Shown here: piece by piece, positions 8,545 through 17,614 of the stretch
Layout of the letters: the number at the start of each line of letters is the position of its first letter
Position numbering within the stretch: position 1 is the first letter of the stretch
Assembly: GCF_023168325.1 (NCBI RefSeq)
Contig: NZ_AP025688.1
Span: 3,534,001-3,598,000, forward strand
From: Tsukamurella sp. PLM1
Lineage (GTDB): Bacteria; Actinomycetota; Actinomycetes; Mycobacteriales; Mycobacteriaceae
Direction: 5' to 3'
Length of the DNA stretch: 64,000 nucleotides
The notes under the pieces: generated by a model
Told to the model about the DNA's origin: nothing
The model's input: only the letters and a program-made list of their open reading frames with translations
The model's database searches: none
Program-made: the position numbers and the translations under genes

Positions 8545-9327
8545 CTACTGCTGCTCCGCGTTGGCGACGACGATGTCGTGCACGTACTGCGTCAGCCCCG
8601 GCGCGATGTCCTCGTAGTGCTGCGTGAACCGGGGATCGGCGAGATACATCTGAACGAGGTTCACCTGCATCGCGTAGTCGCAGTCGTAGTACGTCTCGAT
8701 ACCGGCGCGGTGCCGTTCGGCCAGCGCGTTCGCCTCGCTCGACCCCGGCGCGACCCCGCGCGCGAGGCCGTCGGCGAGAGCGGCCTCGAGGGCGTCGCCC
8801 TCCGCCTTGATCCGCTTCCAGTCGTCCTTGGTGAACTGCGCGGTCCGATTCCGGCTCTGCTTCCACGCCTCCGTGTCGCCCCAGCGCTGCTCCGCCTCCT
8901 CGGCGTACTCCTCGCCGAGCCAGTTGTCGCCGAAGATCTCGGTCTGCTCCTCGGCGGTGAGCTGGACGCCCTGCTTCTTGCTGTTCATCATGTCCTCCAC
9001 AGCCGCGACCATCCGGTGCAAACGGTCGATCCGCTCGGAGAGCAGCTTGCGCTGCTGCTCCAGGTGCGCCATGGCGTCGGCGGCCGGATCGTCGAGCAGG
9101 GTCGCTATCTGCTCGAGGGGGAAGCCCAGCTCGCGGTACATGAGCACCTGATGCAGGCGCTCCACGTCACCGTCGGAGTACACGCGGTACCCGGCGCGCG
9201 TACGCCCCGACGGCACCACGAGCGAGATCTCGTCGTAGTGATGCAGGGTGCGCACGCTGACGCCGGTCAGTCGCGCGATCGCGCCGACGGTGCGCTCTGC
9301 GGGCCTTCCTTCGTTCACGCCGACCAC
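8545..9327 (-). CDS. MerR-family regulator, TipA type
   Basis: 260 residues. The N-terminal MerR winged helix (RTVGAIARLTGVSVRTLHHY; YSDGDVERLHQVLMYRELGF) is followed by the long dimerisation coiled coil. A C-terminal TipAS-like domain (about 120-250) has EEQTEIFGDNWLGEEYAEEA and TYYDCDYAMQVNLVQMYLAD. TipAS domains bind thiopeptide-like or hydrophobic drugs and switch the activator on. A perfect dyad lies 8 nt upstream of the GTG start, so autoregulation is likely. No target gene is obvious beside it. Confidence 0.85.
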   Translation of the reverse strand: MVGVNEGRPAERTVGAIARLTGVSVRTLHHYDEISLVVPSGRTRAGYRVYSDGDVERLHQVLMYRELGFPLEQIATLLDDPAADAMAHLEQQRKLLSERIDRLHRMVAAVEDMMNSKKQGVQLTAEEQTEIFGDNWLGEEYAEEAEQRWGDTEAWKQSRNRTAQFTKDDWKRIKAEGDALEAALADGLARGVAPGSSEANALAERHRAGIETYYDCDYAMQVNLVQMYLADPRFTQHYEDIAPGLTQYVHDIVVANAEQQ

Positions 9328-9334
9328 ACTCGTG

Positions 9335-9351
9335 CCTCACGCGGCGTGAGG
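9335..9351 (-). promoter_or_regulatory. MerR/TipA-type operator upstream of the MerR gene
   Basis: CCTCACGCGGCGTGAGG is a perfect 8-1-8 inverted repeat resembling known MerR-family operators (SoxR-type CCTCAAG/CTTGAGG spacing). TTGACC overlaps its upstream side on the minus strand, so the dyad lies just inside a probable -35 element, as expected for MerR control through an over-long spacer. Confidence 0.7.
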
Positions 9352-9377
9352 GTCAAGCGCGTTTTCATCGCCGCAGG

Positions 9378-10172
9378 TCAGGGACGCGGGGTGAGGATCC
9401 GGGGTCCGCCGGCGGTGACGGCGACCGTGTGCTCCCAGTGGGCGGAGCGCGCACCGTCGTCCGTGACGACGGTCCAGTCGTCATCGAGGACGGAGGTGTC
9501 CGGGGTGCCCAGAGTGAGCATCGGCTCGATCGCGAGTGTAGAGCCGACGACCAGGTGCGGGCCCTTGCCCGGGTCGCCCTCGTTGGCGAGGAAGGGCTCC
9601 ATGTGCATCTCGCGGCCGATGCCGTGGCCGCCGTAGCCGTCGACGATCGCGAGGTCGCGACCCAGGCGCGCGGCCTGCGCGTAGGTGGCGGTCTCGATGG
9701 CGTGGGAGACATCGGTGAGGCGGTTGCCGTCCAGCATGGCGGCGATACCGGCCTCCATCGCGAGGCGGGTGGCCTCGGAGAGATCCGCATCCTCCGCAGA
9801 CAGCTCACCCACGCCGAAGGTCCACGCGGAGTCGCCGTGCCAGCCGTCCAGGATGGCGCCGCAGTCGATGGAGACCAGGTCGCCTTGCGCCAGCACCGTC
9901 GACCGGTCCGGGATGCCGTGGACCACGACCTCGTTGACCGAGGAGCAGATCGAGCCCGGGAAGCCGTGGTAGCCCTTGAACGACGGGACCGCGCCGGCCT
10001 CGCGGATCACCGTCTCGGCGACCTCGTCGAGTTCGAGCGTGGAAACGCCGACGCGGGCGGCGTCGCGGACCGCGACGAGCGCGCGGCCCACGACGGCGCC
10101 CGCGGCGGCCATCGCGTCGAGCTCTCCCGCAGAGCGGAAGGGCACGGTCTTCTTGCGGCGGAAACGACTCAC
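9378..10172 (-). CDS. map: Type I methionine aminopeptidase
   Basis: 264 residues. It removes the N-terminal Met from nascent proteins. The metal ligands of the pita-bread fold are present: [17 protein letters not shown] (two Asp), [12 protein letters not shown] (His) and STLAIEPM and HWEHTVAV (two Glu). The substrate-side loop [15 protein letters not shown] is also present. No N-terminal zinc-finger or SH3 extension is seen. Its ATG overlaps the adk stop by 4 nt (ATGA), completing secY-adk-map. Confidence 0.97.
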   Translation of the reverse strand: MSRFRRKKTVPFRSAGELDAMAAAGAVVGRALVAVRDAARVGVSTLELDEVAETVIREAGAVPSFKGYHGFPGSICSSVNEVVVHGIPDRSTVLAQGDLVSIDCGAILDGWHGDSAWTFGVGELSAEDADLSEATRLAMEAGIAAMLDGNRLTDVSHAIETATYAQAARLGRDLAIVDGYGGHGIGREMHMEPFLANEGDPGKGPHLVVGSTLAIEPMLTLGTPDTSVLDDDWTVVTDDGARSAHWEHTVAVTAGGPRILTPRP

Positions 10173-10714
10173 TTGTCGAGCTGCGTGGTCACGCGGCTCA
10201 GCACCTCGTCGACGGTGCCGACGGCGTCGACGTGCGTGACGGCGTCGCCGTAGTAGTCGAGTAGCGGCGCGGTCTGGTTCGCGTACACCTGCATGCGGTT
10301 GCGGATGACGTCCTCGGTGTCGTCCGCGCGGCCGCGCGCGAGCATGCGCTCGACGACGGTGTCCTCGGGGACGTCGAAGGAGACCACGGCGTCGAGCTTC
10401 TCGCCGCGCTCGGACAGGATCTCGCCCAGCGAATCGGCCTGATCGGTCGACCGCGGGAAGCCGTCGAGGATGAAGCCGTTCTTCGCGTCGGGCTCCGTCA
10501 GGCGCGAGCGCACCATGTTCACGGTCACCGAGGACGGCACCAGCTCGCCGGCGTCCATGTACTTCTTCGCCTCGACGCCGAGCTCCGTGCCCTCGCTGAT
10601 GTTCGCGCGGAACAGGTCACCGGTGGAGATGTGGGGGATTCCGTACTTCTCCGACAGCCGCTCCGCCTGCGTGCCCTTGCCTGCCCCGGGAGGGCCGAGA
10701 ATAACCAGTCTCAC
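10169..10714 (-). CDS. adk: Adenylate kinase
   Basis: 181 residues from a GTG start at 10714. The P-loop GPPGAGKGT is at residues 7-15, the AMP-binding region is ISTGDLFR and [10 protein letters not shown], and the LID arginines are in [15 protein letters not shown]. The LID is short and lacks zinc cysteines, as in the 181-residue mycobacterial enzyme. It interconverts ATP+AMP and 2 ADP. It overlaps secY (GTGA) and map (ATGA) by 4 nt each, so the three are translationally coupled. Confidence 0.97.
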   Translation of the reverse strand: MRLVILGPPGAGKGTQAERLSEKYGIPHISTGDLFRANISEGTELGVEAKKYMDAGELVPSSVTVNMVRSRLTEPDAKNGFILDGFPRSTDQADSLGEILSERGEKLDAVVSFDVPEDTVVERMLARGRADDTEDVIRNRMQVYANQTAPLLDYYGDAVTHVDAVGTVDEVLSRVTTQLDK

Positions 10715-12021
10715 TTGAGGAATCCTTCGTAGTTGCGTTGCATCAATTGACTCTCGATCTGCTTCGTGGTGTCGAGCGCCACGACCACCATGATCAGCAC
10801 GGCGGTGCCGCCGAACGGCATGTTGGACATGCTGCTGCCTCCACCGATCTCCAGGAAGAGGTTCGGGAGAATTGCGATGATGCCGAGGTACAGCGAGCCC
10901 GGCAACGTGATCCGCTGCAACACGTAGTTCAAGTAGTCGGCGGTGGGTTTGCCGGGACGGATGCCCGGGATGAAGCCACCGAACTTCTTCATCTCGTCGG
11001 CGCGCTCCTCCGGGTTGAAGGTGATCGCCACGTAGAAGTACGTGAAGAACACGATCAGCGCGAAGTAGACGACGATGTGCCAGGCACTGGCGGGGTTGAC
11101 CAGGTTGGTCTGGATCCACTGCACCCAGCCGGCGGTCGAGCCGTTCGCGACGAGCTGGATCACCAGCTGCGGCAGGTACAGCAGCGACGACGCGAAGATC
11201 ACCGGGATGACGCCGGCGGTGTTCACCTTGAGCGGCAGGTAGGTGGACGAGCCGCCGTACATCTTGCGGCCCACCATGCGCTTGGCGTACTGCACCGGGA
11301 TCCGGCGCTGCCCCTGCTCGACGAACACCACGGCCACGATGATCAGCAGCACCGCGACGCACACCAGGACGAACGTCAGCACGTCCTTGTCGAGGATCTG
11401 CTTGCCGTCGGCGGGGAGGCGGGCGGCGATGCCCGCGAAGATCAGCAGCGACATGCCGTTGCCGATGCCGCGCTCGGTGATGAGCTCGCCGAACCACATG
11501 ACCAGGACCGCGCCGGCGGTCATCACGATCACGATGGTGACGAGGGTGAACAGATCGTTCTTGGCGAGGATCGGCTTGGTGCAGCCCTGCAGCAGCTGGC
11601 CGCGCGAGGCCATGGCGACGATCGCCGTGGCCTGCAGCAGTGCCAGCGCCACCGTGAGGTAGCGGGTGTACTGGGTGATCTTCGCCTGGCCGGCCTGGCC
11701 CTCCTTGCGGAGGGTCTCGAACCGCGGGATGACCACCATCAGCAGCTGGATGATGATCGACGCGGTGATGTACGGCATGATGCCGATCGCGAACACCGAC
11801 AGCTGCAGCAGCGCGCCGCCGGAGAACATGTTGATCAGCGAGTAGATGTCGGCGTTGCCGCCCTTGCTGATCTCGTCGAGGCACTCACCGACGTTCTTGT
11901 AGTCCACACCGGGCGACGGCAGCGTGGCGCCGAGCCGGTAGAGCACGAGGATGCCCAGGACGATCAGGATCTTCCGCCGCAGATCCGGGGTCCGGAAGAT
12001 CGGGACTAGGGCCGAAAGCAC
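10711..12021 (-). CDS. secY: Protein translocase subunit SecY
   Basis: 436 residues with ten hydrophobic segments of the SecY channel. Segments include [20 protein letters not shown] (first helix), the plug-region signature [20 protein letters not shown], and cytoplasmic-loop residues [17 protein letters not shown]. The C-terminal cytosolic tail ends in NYEGFLK. SecY forms the SecYEG pore for Sec export and membrane insertion. It starts 315 nt downstream of rplO, past a strong hairpin, so it probably has its own promoter. Confidence 0.97.
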   Translation of the reverse strand: MLSALVPIFRTPDLRRKILIVLGILVLYRLGATLPSPGVDYKNVGECLDEISKGGNADIYSLINMFSGGALLQLSVFAIGIMPYITASIIIQLLMVVIPRFETLRKEGQAGQAKITQYTRYLTVALALLQATAIVAMASRGQLLQGCTKPILAKNDLFTLVTIVIVMTAGAVLVMWFGELITERGIGNGMSLLIFAGIAARLPADGKQILDKDVLTFVLVCVAVLLIIVAVVFVEQGQRRIPVQYAKRMVGRKMYGGSSTYLPLKVNTAGVIPVIFASSLLYLPQLVIQLVANGSTAGWVQWIQTNLVNPASAWHIVVYFALIVFFTYFYVAITFNPEERADEMKKFGGFIPGIRPGKPTADYLNYVLQRITLPGSLYLGIIAILPNLFLEIGGGSSMSNMPFGGTAVLIMVVVALDTTKQIESQLMQRNYEGFLK

Positions 12022-12120
12022 ACATCCTCCTGGCAGCCGGGCGGCCCGGACGGGCCGCCACGCTCGTGGACGCGCGCGCCGCCCGGGGCGGGGCGCGACG
12101 TCCTCATGGGTAATCCTGCA

Positions 12121-12159
12121 AACGTATGAACTCTAACAGCCGTCGTCATCAAGGCTGTT
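12121..12159 (-). promoter_or_regulatory. Possible secY promoter region with inverted repeat
   Basis: About 100-140 nt upstream of secY on the minus strand there is a TACGTT -10-like box (12126-12121). AACAGCC at 12135-12141 and GGCTGTT at 12153-12159 form a 7-bp inverted repeat with an 11-nt spacer over the -35 region. It supports independent secY-adk-map transcription, but the match to consensus is weak. Confidence 0.35.
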
Positions 12160-12274
12160 CAGGGAGGTTGCCGGGCGGGATCCGCGACAACCGTCCCGTG
12201 TGCGACCGTGGCCCGCGGGATCGAAGGCACCGCCCGGCAGGAGGCAGGCGGACCGTCGGACCCGCGAAACGAGA

Positions 12275-12311
12275 GCCGCGGTAGGCACCGGAGACCGGCG
12301 CCTACCGCGGC
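12275..12311 (-). terminator. Terminator after rplO
   Basis: Perfect 12-bp stem: GCCGCGGTAGGC at 12275-12286 and GCCTACCGCGGC at 12300-12311, with a 13-nt loop, 25 nt past the rplO stop. It separates the spc block from secY-adk-map. The remaining sequence of the 314-nt rplO-secY gap shows no gene. Confidence 0.75.
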
Positions 12312-12335
12312 GTCCACGTTGCGCAGCGCGAGGAA

Positions 12336-12794
12336 TTAGGCCTCGGCCTTGGCGGCCAGCTCGGTGGCGGAGCCACCGGCGGCCTCGATCTTCGCCTTGG
12401 CGGCGCCGGTGACCTTGGTCGCCGTCACGTCCACCTTGACGTTGATCTCGCCGTCGCCCAGCACCTTGACGACGCGGTTCTTGCGAACCGCACCGGCGGC
12501 GACGAGGTCGTCGATGCCGATGGTGCCGCCCTGCGGGAACAGGCGCGCGATGTCGCCCACGTTCACCACCTGGTACTCGACCCGGTTGCGGTTCTTGAAG
12601 CCCTTGAGCTTCGGCAGCCGCATGTGCAGCGGCATCTGGCCGCCCTCGAACGCCACGGGGACGTTCTTGCGGGCCTTGGTGCCCTTGGTGCCGCGACCGG
12701 CGGTCTTACCCTTCGAACCCTCACCGCGACCCACACGGGTCTTGGCCGTCTTCGCGCCCTTGGCCGGACGGAGATCGTGCAGCTTGATAGCCAT
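12336..12794 (-). CDS. rplO: 50S ribosomal protein L15
   Basis: 152 residues with the L15 N-terminus ([37 protein letters not shown]) that wraps around 23S rRNA, and the globular domain [19 protein letters not shown]. It is a late-assembly 50S protein. It follows rpmD by 3 nt and precedes a terminator, so it closes this block. The Ala-rich C-terminal tail ([10 protein letters not shown]) is usual for actinobacteria. Confidence 0.97.
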   Translation of the reverse strand: MAIKLHDLRPAKGAKTAKTRVGRGEGSKGKTAGRGTKGTKARKNVPVAFEGGQMPLHMRLPKLKGFKNRNRVEYQVVNVGDIARLFPQGGTIGIDDLVAAGAVRKNRVVKVLGDGEINVKVDVTATKVTGAAKAKIEAAGGSATELAAKAEA

Positions 12795-12797
12795 TGC

Positions 12798-12977
12798 TTA
12801 CACCTCCTCCACTTCCACGAGATGCGACACGACCTGGATCAGGCCGCGGTTCTGCGCGGTGTCCTCGCGAACGACACTCTTGCGAATGCCCTTCAGGCCA
12901 AGGGTGCGCAGGCTGTCGCGCTGGTTCTTCTTGGTCCCGATGGTGCCACGCACCTGGGTGATCTTGAGCTCTGCCAT
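12798..12977 (-). CDS. rpmD: 50S ribosomal protein L30
   Basis: 59 residues from ATG 12977 ([20 protein letters not shown]) through [16 protein letters not shown] to SHLVEVEEV. This is the standard L30 fold, binding 23S rRNA. The gene fills the space between rpsE and rplO and fits only L30. It is separated by 3 nt from each neighbour. Confidence 0.96.
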   Translation of the reverse strand: MAELKITQVRGTIGTKKNQRDSLRTLGLKGIRKSVVREDTAQNRGLIQVVSHLVEVEEV

Positions 12978-12980
12978 GAC

Positions 12981-13637
12981 TTACGCTCCCTGACCTGCAC
13001 GGGCGCGGAGCATGCCGGCCGGGGCCACGTCCTCGATGGGCAGGCCGCGACGAGCCGCGACCTCCTCCGGACGCTGCAGCTCCTTGAGAGCGGCCACGGT
13101 GGCGTGCACCACGTTGATGGCGTTGTCCGAGCCGAGGCTCTTGGCGATGACGTCGTGGACGCCGGCCGCCTCGAGCACCGGACGCACGGCGCCACCGGCG
13201 ATGACACCGGTACCGGGGCTGGCGGGACGCAGCAGCACGACGCCGGCCGCGGCCTCACCCTGCACCGGGTGCACGATGGTGTTGCCGATCAGCGGCACGC
13301 GGAAGAAGTTCTTCCGGGCCTCCTCGACACCCTTCTGGATGGCCGCGGGAACTTCCTTGGCCTTGCCGTAGCCGACACCGACCATGCCCTGGCCGTCGCC
13401 GACGATCACGAGTGCGGTGAAGCTGAAGCGACGACCACCCTTCACGACCTTCGACACGCGGTTGATGGTGACAACGCGCTCGATGTGGTTACTCTTCTCG
13501 GCCTCGTTCCGGCCACCGCGCTGATCGCGGTCGCGGCCGCCCCGGCCGCCGCGGCGGTCGTTGCGATCGTTCGAGTTCTCGTTGTTTCCGGCGGGGCCGT
13601 TGTTGCTGCCGCCGTCACGACGCTGACGTCCGGGCAT
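12981..13637 (-). CDS. rpsE: 30S ribosomal protein S5 with Arg/Gly/Asn-rich N-terminal extension
   Basis: 218 residues. The first ~49 residues are a low-complexity RG/N/D-rich extension ([20 protein letters not shown]). The S5 dsRNA-binding-like domain follows ([20 protein letters not shown]), then the C-terminal domain with [20 protein letters not shown] and [21 protein letters not shown]5 helps decoding fidelity and mRNA helicase activity at the entry tunnel. Extensions of this type occur in Mycobacteriales. It lies between rplR and rpmD. Confidence 0.97.
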   Translation of the reverse strand: MPGRQRRDGGSNNGPAGNNENSNDRNDRRGGRGGRDRDQRGGRNEAEKSNHIERVVTINRVSKVVKGGRRFSFTALVIVGDGQGMVGVGYGKAKEVPAAIQKGVEEARKNFFRVPLIGNTIVHPVQGEAAAGVVLLRPASPGTGVIAGGAVRPVLEAAGVHDVIAKSLGSDNAINVVHATVAALKELQRPEEVAARRGLPIEDVAPAGMLRARAGQGA

Positions 13638-13680
13638 CAGGCTGCCTCTCCTTCGATGGAAAACATGCTGGTGTGAGTCA

Positions 13681-14082
13681 TTAGAACGTCAACCCGCCTT
13701 CGCGAGCGGCGTCCGCGAGCGCGGCGATCCGGCCGTGGTACTTGTTGCCACCACGGTCGAACACGACGGCGTCCACACCGGCTGCCTTGGCACGGGCGGC
13801 GATGAGCTCACCGACCTTCTTGGCCTGGGCCGACTTGTCGCCGCCCGCGGCCTTGACGTCCGCCTCCAGGGTCGACGCCGCGGCCAGCGTGTGGCCCTTG
13901 AGGTCGTCGATCAGCTGGACGTGGATGTGCCGGCTCGAACGCTTGACCGCGAGCCGCGGACGGACCGCGGTGCCCTCGATCTTCTTGCGCAGGCGGAAGT
14001 GGCGACGGGCCTTCGACGCGCGACGACGAGTCGAAACGTCCTTGCCCACCGGGGTGCGCTTGTTCTCAGTCTGAGTTGCCAT
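13681..14082 (-). CDS. rplR: 50S ribosomal protein L18
   Basis: 133 residues. The core [20 protein letters not shown] and [20 protein letters not shown], then [20 protein letters not shown], is diagnostic of L18, which with L5 binds 5S rRNA. The N-terminus is a basic extension ([20 protein letters not shown]). It lies 3 nt after rplF and 43 nt before rpsE. Confidence 0.97.
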   Translation of the reverse strand: MATQTENKRTPVGKDVSTRRRASKARRHFRLRKKIEGTAVRPRLAVKRSSRHIHVQLIDDLKGHTLAAASTLEADVKAAGGDKSAQAKKVGELIAARAKAAGVDAVVFDRGGNKYHGRIAALADAAREGGLTF

Positions 14083-14085
14083 GAG

Positions 14086-14625
14086 TTACTTACCCGTCTT
14101 TCCGACCTTGCGACGGATCTGCTCACCCTCGTAGCGCACACCCTTGCCCTTGTAGGGGTCGGGGCGACGGAGCTTGCGGATGACCGCCGAGATCTGGCCG
14201 ACCTGCTGCTTGTCGATGCCGGACACGGAGAACTTGGTGGGGCTCTCCACCGCGAAGGTGATGCCCTCGGGCGCCTCGATCGGCACCGGGTGGCTGTAGC
14301 CCAGCGAGAACTCGAGGTCCTTGCCCTTGAGCGCCACGCGGTAACCCACGCCGTAGATCTCCATCTTCTTGGTGTAACCCTCGGTCACACCCGTCACCAT
14401 GTTGGCGACCAGGGTCCGCGACAGGCCGTGCAGCGCCTTGTTGCGCCGCTCGTCGTCGGGACGGGCCACCACGATGGCGCCCTCTTCGTTCTTCGACACC
14501 GAGATCGGCTCCGAGACGGTCAGCGCCAGCTGGCCCTTGGGGCCCTTGACGGTGACGTCCTGGCCGGCGATCTGCACGTCGACGCCCGCGGGAACGACCA
14601 CGGGGTGCTTACCAATACGCGACAT
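14086..14625 (-). CDS. rplF: 50S ribosomal protein L6
   Basis: 179 residues starting [20 protein letters not shown], with two homologous alpha/beta domains and the C-terminal signature [20 protein letters not shown]6 lies near the sarcin-ricin loop where EF-G and EF-Tu bind. The gene follows rpsH by 15 nt and precedes rplR by 3 nt. Confidence 0.98.
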   Translation of the reverse strand: MSRIGKHPVVVPAGVDVQIAGQDVTVKGPKGQLALTVSEPISVSKNEEGAIVVARPDDERRNKALHGLSRTLVANMVTGVTEGYTKKMEIYGVGYRVALKGKDLEFSLGYSHPVPIEAPEGITFAVESPTKFSVSGIDKQQVGQISAVIRKLRRPDPYKGKGVRYEGEQIRRKVGKTGK

Positions 14626-14640
14626 AGTTCTTCTGTCCCC

Positions 14641-15039
14641 TTACCAGACGTAAGCGAGGACTTCGCCGCCCACGCCCTGCTTGGCTGCCTGGCGATCCGT
14701 GAGGAGGCCCGAGGACGTGGAGATGATCGCCACGCCCAGGCCGCCCAGGACCTTCGGCAGGTTGGTGGACTTCGCGTACACGCGCAGACCGGGCTTCGAC
14801 ACGCGGCGCAGGCCGGCGATCGAACGCTCACGGCTGGGGCCGTACTTCAGCGAAACGACGAGGTTCTTGCCCACCTCGGCGTCCTCGGTACGGAAGTCGG
14901 TGATGTAGCCCTCCGCCTTGAGGATCTCGGCGATGTTCGCCTTGATCTTCGAGTGCGGCAGCGTCACCTCGTCGTGGTACGCCGAGTTGGCGTTGCGCAG
15001 ACGGGTCAAGAAGTCTGCGATCGGATCAGTCATGGTCAT
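14641..15039 (-). CDS. rpsH: 30S ribosomal protein S8
   Basis: 132 residues from ATG 15039 ([20 protein letters not shown]) to the C-terminal [21 protein letters not shown]8 binds the central domain of 16S rRNA and, in other bacteria, represses its own operon. It is the first gene of this block. rpsN, normally just upstream, is 6.3 kb away, so rpsH needs its own promoter (see 15267-15296) and has a leader of about 220 nt. Confidence 0.98.
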   Translation of the reverse strand: MTMTDPIADFLTRLRNANSAYHDEVTLPHSKIKANIAEILKAEGYITDFRTEDAEVGKNLVVSLKYGPSRERSIAGLRRVSKPGLRVYAKSTNLPKVLGGLGVAIISTSSGLLTDRQAAKQGVGGEVLAYVW

Positions 15040-15095
15040 GACAGATTCGTCTACCTTTCTCGCAGCGGTTCCCATACATCGACGGCACTCCGGTC

Positions 15096-15111
15096 CCCCG
15101 ACGAGTCGGGG
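15096..15111 (-). other. Hairpin in the rpsH leader
   Basis: CCCCGA and TCGGGG arms around a CGAG loop, about 57-72 nt upstream of the rpsH start, inside the predicted leader. A candidate for S8 autoregulation or attenuation; only the stem is directly seen. The rest of 15040-15400 holds the promoter, a CCGACGGTGCC copy at 15325 and no gene. Confidence 0.35.
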
Positions 15112-15266
15112 CCTGGGGTGTCCGGCGGTGGGCCTACTACGAAGCAAGCGTCCTGCAATACCGTTGCACTGCAGGGTTCCGGACCGGACCGACCGCGCCG
15201 AAGCGCCGCCGTACCGGTTCGGGGTTGTACACCGGCCGTGCTCGGAGCACGACAGGCAACCTCACT

Positions 15267-15296
15267 AGTGTAGAGAAAGCGCCGGTCAGAGTCGAA
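15267..15296 (-). promoter_or_regulatory. Promoter of the rpsH-rplF-rplR-rpsE-rpmD-rplO block
   Basis: Minus strand: -35 TTCGAC (15296-15291), an 18-bp spacer and -10 TACACT (15272-15267). Transcription would start near 15260. The -10 is identical to that of the rpmJ operon, and the -35 is identical to that proposed for rplN. Confidence 0.5.
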
Positions 15297-15387
15297 TCGG
15301 TCCGACCCACCCCGCCTTCCGGGCCCGACGGTGCCGCGGACCGTCGGGCATCCGGACGCCACCTCACAAGCCTTGTCGACCCGGTTT

Positions 15388-15405
15388 CCATACGCTAGCG
15401 TATGG
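15388..15405. promoter_or_regulatory. 18-bp perfect palindromic operator over the DoxX-like gene start
   Basis: CCATACGCTAGCGTATGG is its own reverse complement. It contains the -10-like TACGCT (15391-15396) and the ATG at 15402, so a bound dimer would block a leaderless start. The layout resembles TetR-family operators. No TetR gene lies nearby. Confidence 0.6.
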
Positions 15406-15789
15406 ACATGGTCTCACCAGGCGAAGTCATCCGGGATCCGCGCTTCTACGAACTCGTCGCCGCCGGGCAGGCGACGGACGCCGCGATCTGCATCCAGCCC
15501 ATCCCCTACGTCGCGAAATGCCTCGACGACGTGGGCTGGCCCGAGGGCAACAGCCGCTGGTTCTTCCCCGTGGTGAAGGCGGCGTCGGCCGTCGGCCTCG
15601 CCGCTGCGCCGCGATGGCCGGGCCTCGCGCGACTGACCGCGATCATGCTCACCCTCTACTTCGCGGTCGCCGTCGGGCTGCACATCCGCGCCCGCGACCT
15701 GCGGCTGAACTTCGCTGCGGCCACGTCGCTGCTGGTGTTCTACGGCGCACTCGCCGTGACGGGGCCGCCGCGCACCGTCGAGGCCCTAG
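15402..15789 (+). CDS. DoxX-like small membrane protein (3-prime end uncertain)
   Basis: About 128 residues with the DoxX-like layout: an N-terminal amphipathic segment, then hydrophobic helices FFPVVKAASAVGLAAAPRWP, LTAIMLTLYFAVAVGLHIRA and ATSLLVFYGALAVTG. Function is unknown; relatives are small four-helix membrane proteins. The open frame runs on antisense to the OsmC gene, but a TAG at 15787-15789 in the adjacent frame is probably the true end, with one extra C in GGCCCTAG. ATG 15408 is an alternative start. The operator palindrome covers the start. Confidence 0.6.
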
Positions 15790-16301
15790 CCGACGCGCAG
15801 CTCGGTGGTGACCGGGGTCGGGTTCTGCGTCAGGTCCAGGACCGGGCAGTGCGCGTCGACGGTGGCGGTCAGCTCGCGGTAGCGCTCCTCGGGGTCCGGC
15901 CCGGAGATCTCGACGACGACCCGCACGGCCGTGAAGCCGGGGCGCACCGTCTCGTCGAGGCCGAAGAAGCCGCGCACGTCGAGGTCGCCCTCCGCGCTGA
16001 GCCTCAGCTCGTCGATCGTGACGCCGAGCTTGTCGGCGTAGAAGCGGTACGTCACGACCTGGCAGGACAGCAGCGCGCCGAGGTACGCCTCGACGGGGTT
16101 GATCGCGGTGTCGTCGCCGCCGAGGGTCGGCGGCTCGTCGACGGCGAGGGTGTGCCGGCGCGCGGTGGTCACGCTGCCGACGGTGCCCTGCGGCACGGCC
16201 GTCGCCGAGAACACGACGTGGGCGTTGGCGGTGTTGCGGGCGACCGCCTCGTCGGTGGCGTCGATGATGGCGGTGAGCGTTCCGGTGGTGGACGCGGTCA
16301 T
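15786..16301 (-). CDS. OsmC family peroxidase-like protein
   Basis: 171 residues from ATG 16301, preceded by GGAG. The OsmC/Ohr features are VDEPPTLGGDDTAINPVEAY (substrate pocket) and GALLSCQVVTYRFYAD with the conserved Cys, plus a second Cys in VDAHCPVLDLTQNPTPV. Family members reduce organic hydroperoxides with this Cys pair. It is convergent with the DoxX-like gene, and their ends abut. The 11-mer at 16177 encodes part of GTVGS. Confidence 0.85.
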   Translation of the reverse strand: MTASTTGTLTAIIDATDEAVARNTANAHVVFSATAVPQGTVGSVTTARRHTLAVDEPPTLGGDDTAINPVEAYLGALLSCQVVTYRFYADKLGVTIDELRLSAEGDLDVRGFFGLDETVRPGFTAVRVVVEISGPDPEERYRELTATVDAHCPVLDLTQNPTPVTTELRVG

Positions 16302-16405
16302 GGAGACTCCTTGGTCGGGGTTCGGATCCATCGCGGAACCTATGCCCGATTCGCCCGGAGCACATCGGTTGCACTCACCGTGATCGCCGCCGATACGCTT
16401 TGACC

Positions 16406-17614
16406 GTGCCCACGTCTCTCACGGTCGCGTTGATCGCAGTGCTCAGCACCGTCGGCCTGGTCGGGGCCGCGGTGTCCGACGGTGCCGCCTCCCTCGCCTG
16501 GGCGGTCGGGACGGTCGTGGCCGTCGGCGCCCTGGCGTGGCGACTGCGGTCCGCGCCCGCGTGGTCGCCCTACACCGCGGCGTTCGCGACCGCGATCCTC
16601 GTCGTCTCCGCCGGGGTGCCGGCGGCGATCGTGCTGACCGAGACCGCCGGCGGGCGCGGACCGTCGGTCTTCGCGTCCGAGGACGACGGCGCGATCGACC
16701 CATCGGCCGAGCTGCGCCGCGCGCTCACCAAGGCCGGCGAGCTGCTGCCGGGCGGCGCCGACGCGATCCTGTCGATCGACATCGACGAGAACTCCACCCA
16801 GGTGTACGTCCTCGACCTGACGAAGGGCCAGCGCGTCTCCGCGAACTACTCGCAGTCCAGCGACCAGTGGTACGAACCGAACCGGCACTCGACCACCGAC
16901 CGCGCCGATGCCACGTTCCGCGCCACCGACCTCGCCGGACTCGACCTCACCGCGGCCACGAAGAAGGCCACCGCCGCCGCCGACACCATCGGCGTCGACC
17001 GGAGCTCGCCCCACGCCTCCGACGGCGTCGAGATCGAACGCCGCAGCCCGGACAAGAAGCTGGTCGCGACCTTCGGCATGTCCGGCACCGACATCGAGAC
17101 GGACGCGGCGGGGAACGTCCCCGACAACCTCGCGCTCGCGAAGGTCGACGGGCTGCTCCCCCTCGCCGAGCGGCTGCTGCGGGCCAACGGGTTCGACCCC
17201 GCGCAGCCCGTCCTCGACCGGATGGACTACCGCGTGTTCGCCCCCAACGTGAGCTCGGTCGGGTCGGGTAAGGGCACCGTCGAGCTGAGCATCGACGGTG
17301 CCGGCAAGCGCGGCACCCTGAGGGAGACTGTCGGGAAGTTCCCGGAGGTCGACCTGCGGCCGAGCACATCGTCGAGCGACGACTCGTTCGCGCTCCGCAC
17401 GGTGAGCGCGGCCGCGATCGAGCGGGCGCGCGCCGACCTGGTGCAGCGGCGGTCGATCATCCCGATCGACGCGCACGCCCTGGGGCTGCGGGTCGACCGC
17501 GACACGCGGCGCAGCTCACGCGCCGCGCCGCCGGTGATCATGGAGGTGGGGCTCGGCCCGGACGACGAGGCCTACTACTCGATCGACGGCAGCTTCCTGC
17601 GCGCCGACGATTAG
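16406..17614 (+). CDS. Conserved hypothetical protein with two N-terminal membrane helices
   Basis: About 402 residues. Two TM segments (LTVALIAVLSTVGLVGAAV; YTAAFATAILVVSAGVPAAI) are followed by an extracytoplasmic region of about 300 residues with charged, beta-rich sequence (AILSIDIDENSTQVYVLDL; LDRMDYRVFAPNV). No domain was recognised. A GTG start at 16406 is chosen because TACGCT (16394-16399) lies 6 nt upstream, fitting leaderless initiation; a TTG at 16400 is possible. Its TAG overlaps the opposing GH5 stop codon. It carries the 11-mer at 16476. Confidence 0.6.
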   Translation: MPTSLTVALIAVLSTVGLVGAAVSDGAASLAWAVGTVVAVGALAWRLRSAPAWSPYTAAFATAILVVSAGVPAAIVLTETAGGRGPSVFASEDDGAIDPSAELRRALTKAGELLPGGADAILSIDIDENSTQVYVLDLTKGQRVSANYSQSSDQWYEPNRHSTTDRADATFRATDLAGLDLTAATKKATAAADTIGVDRSSPHASDGVEIERRSPDKKLVATFGMSGTDIETDAAGNVPDNLALAKVDGLLPLAERLLRANGFDPAQPVLDRMDYRVFAPNVSSVGSGKGTVELSIDGAGKRGTLRETVGKFPEVDLRPSTSSSDDSFALRTVSAAAIERARADLVQRRSIIPIDAHALGLRVDRDTRRSSRAAPPVIMEVGLGPDDEAYYSIDGSFLRADD

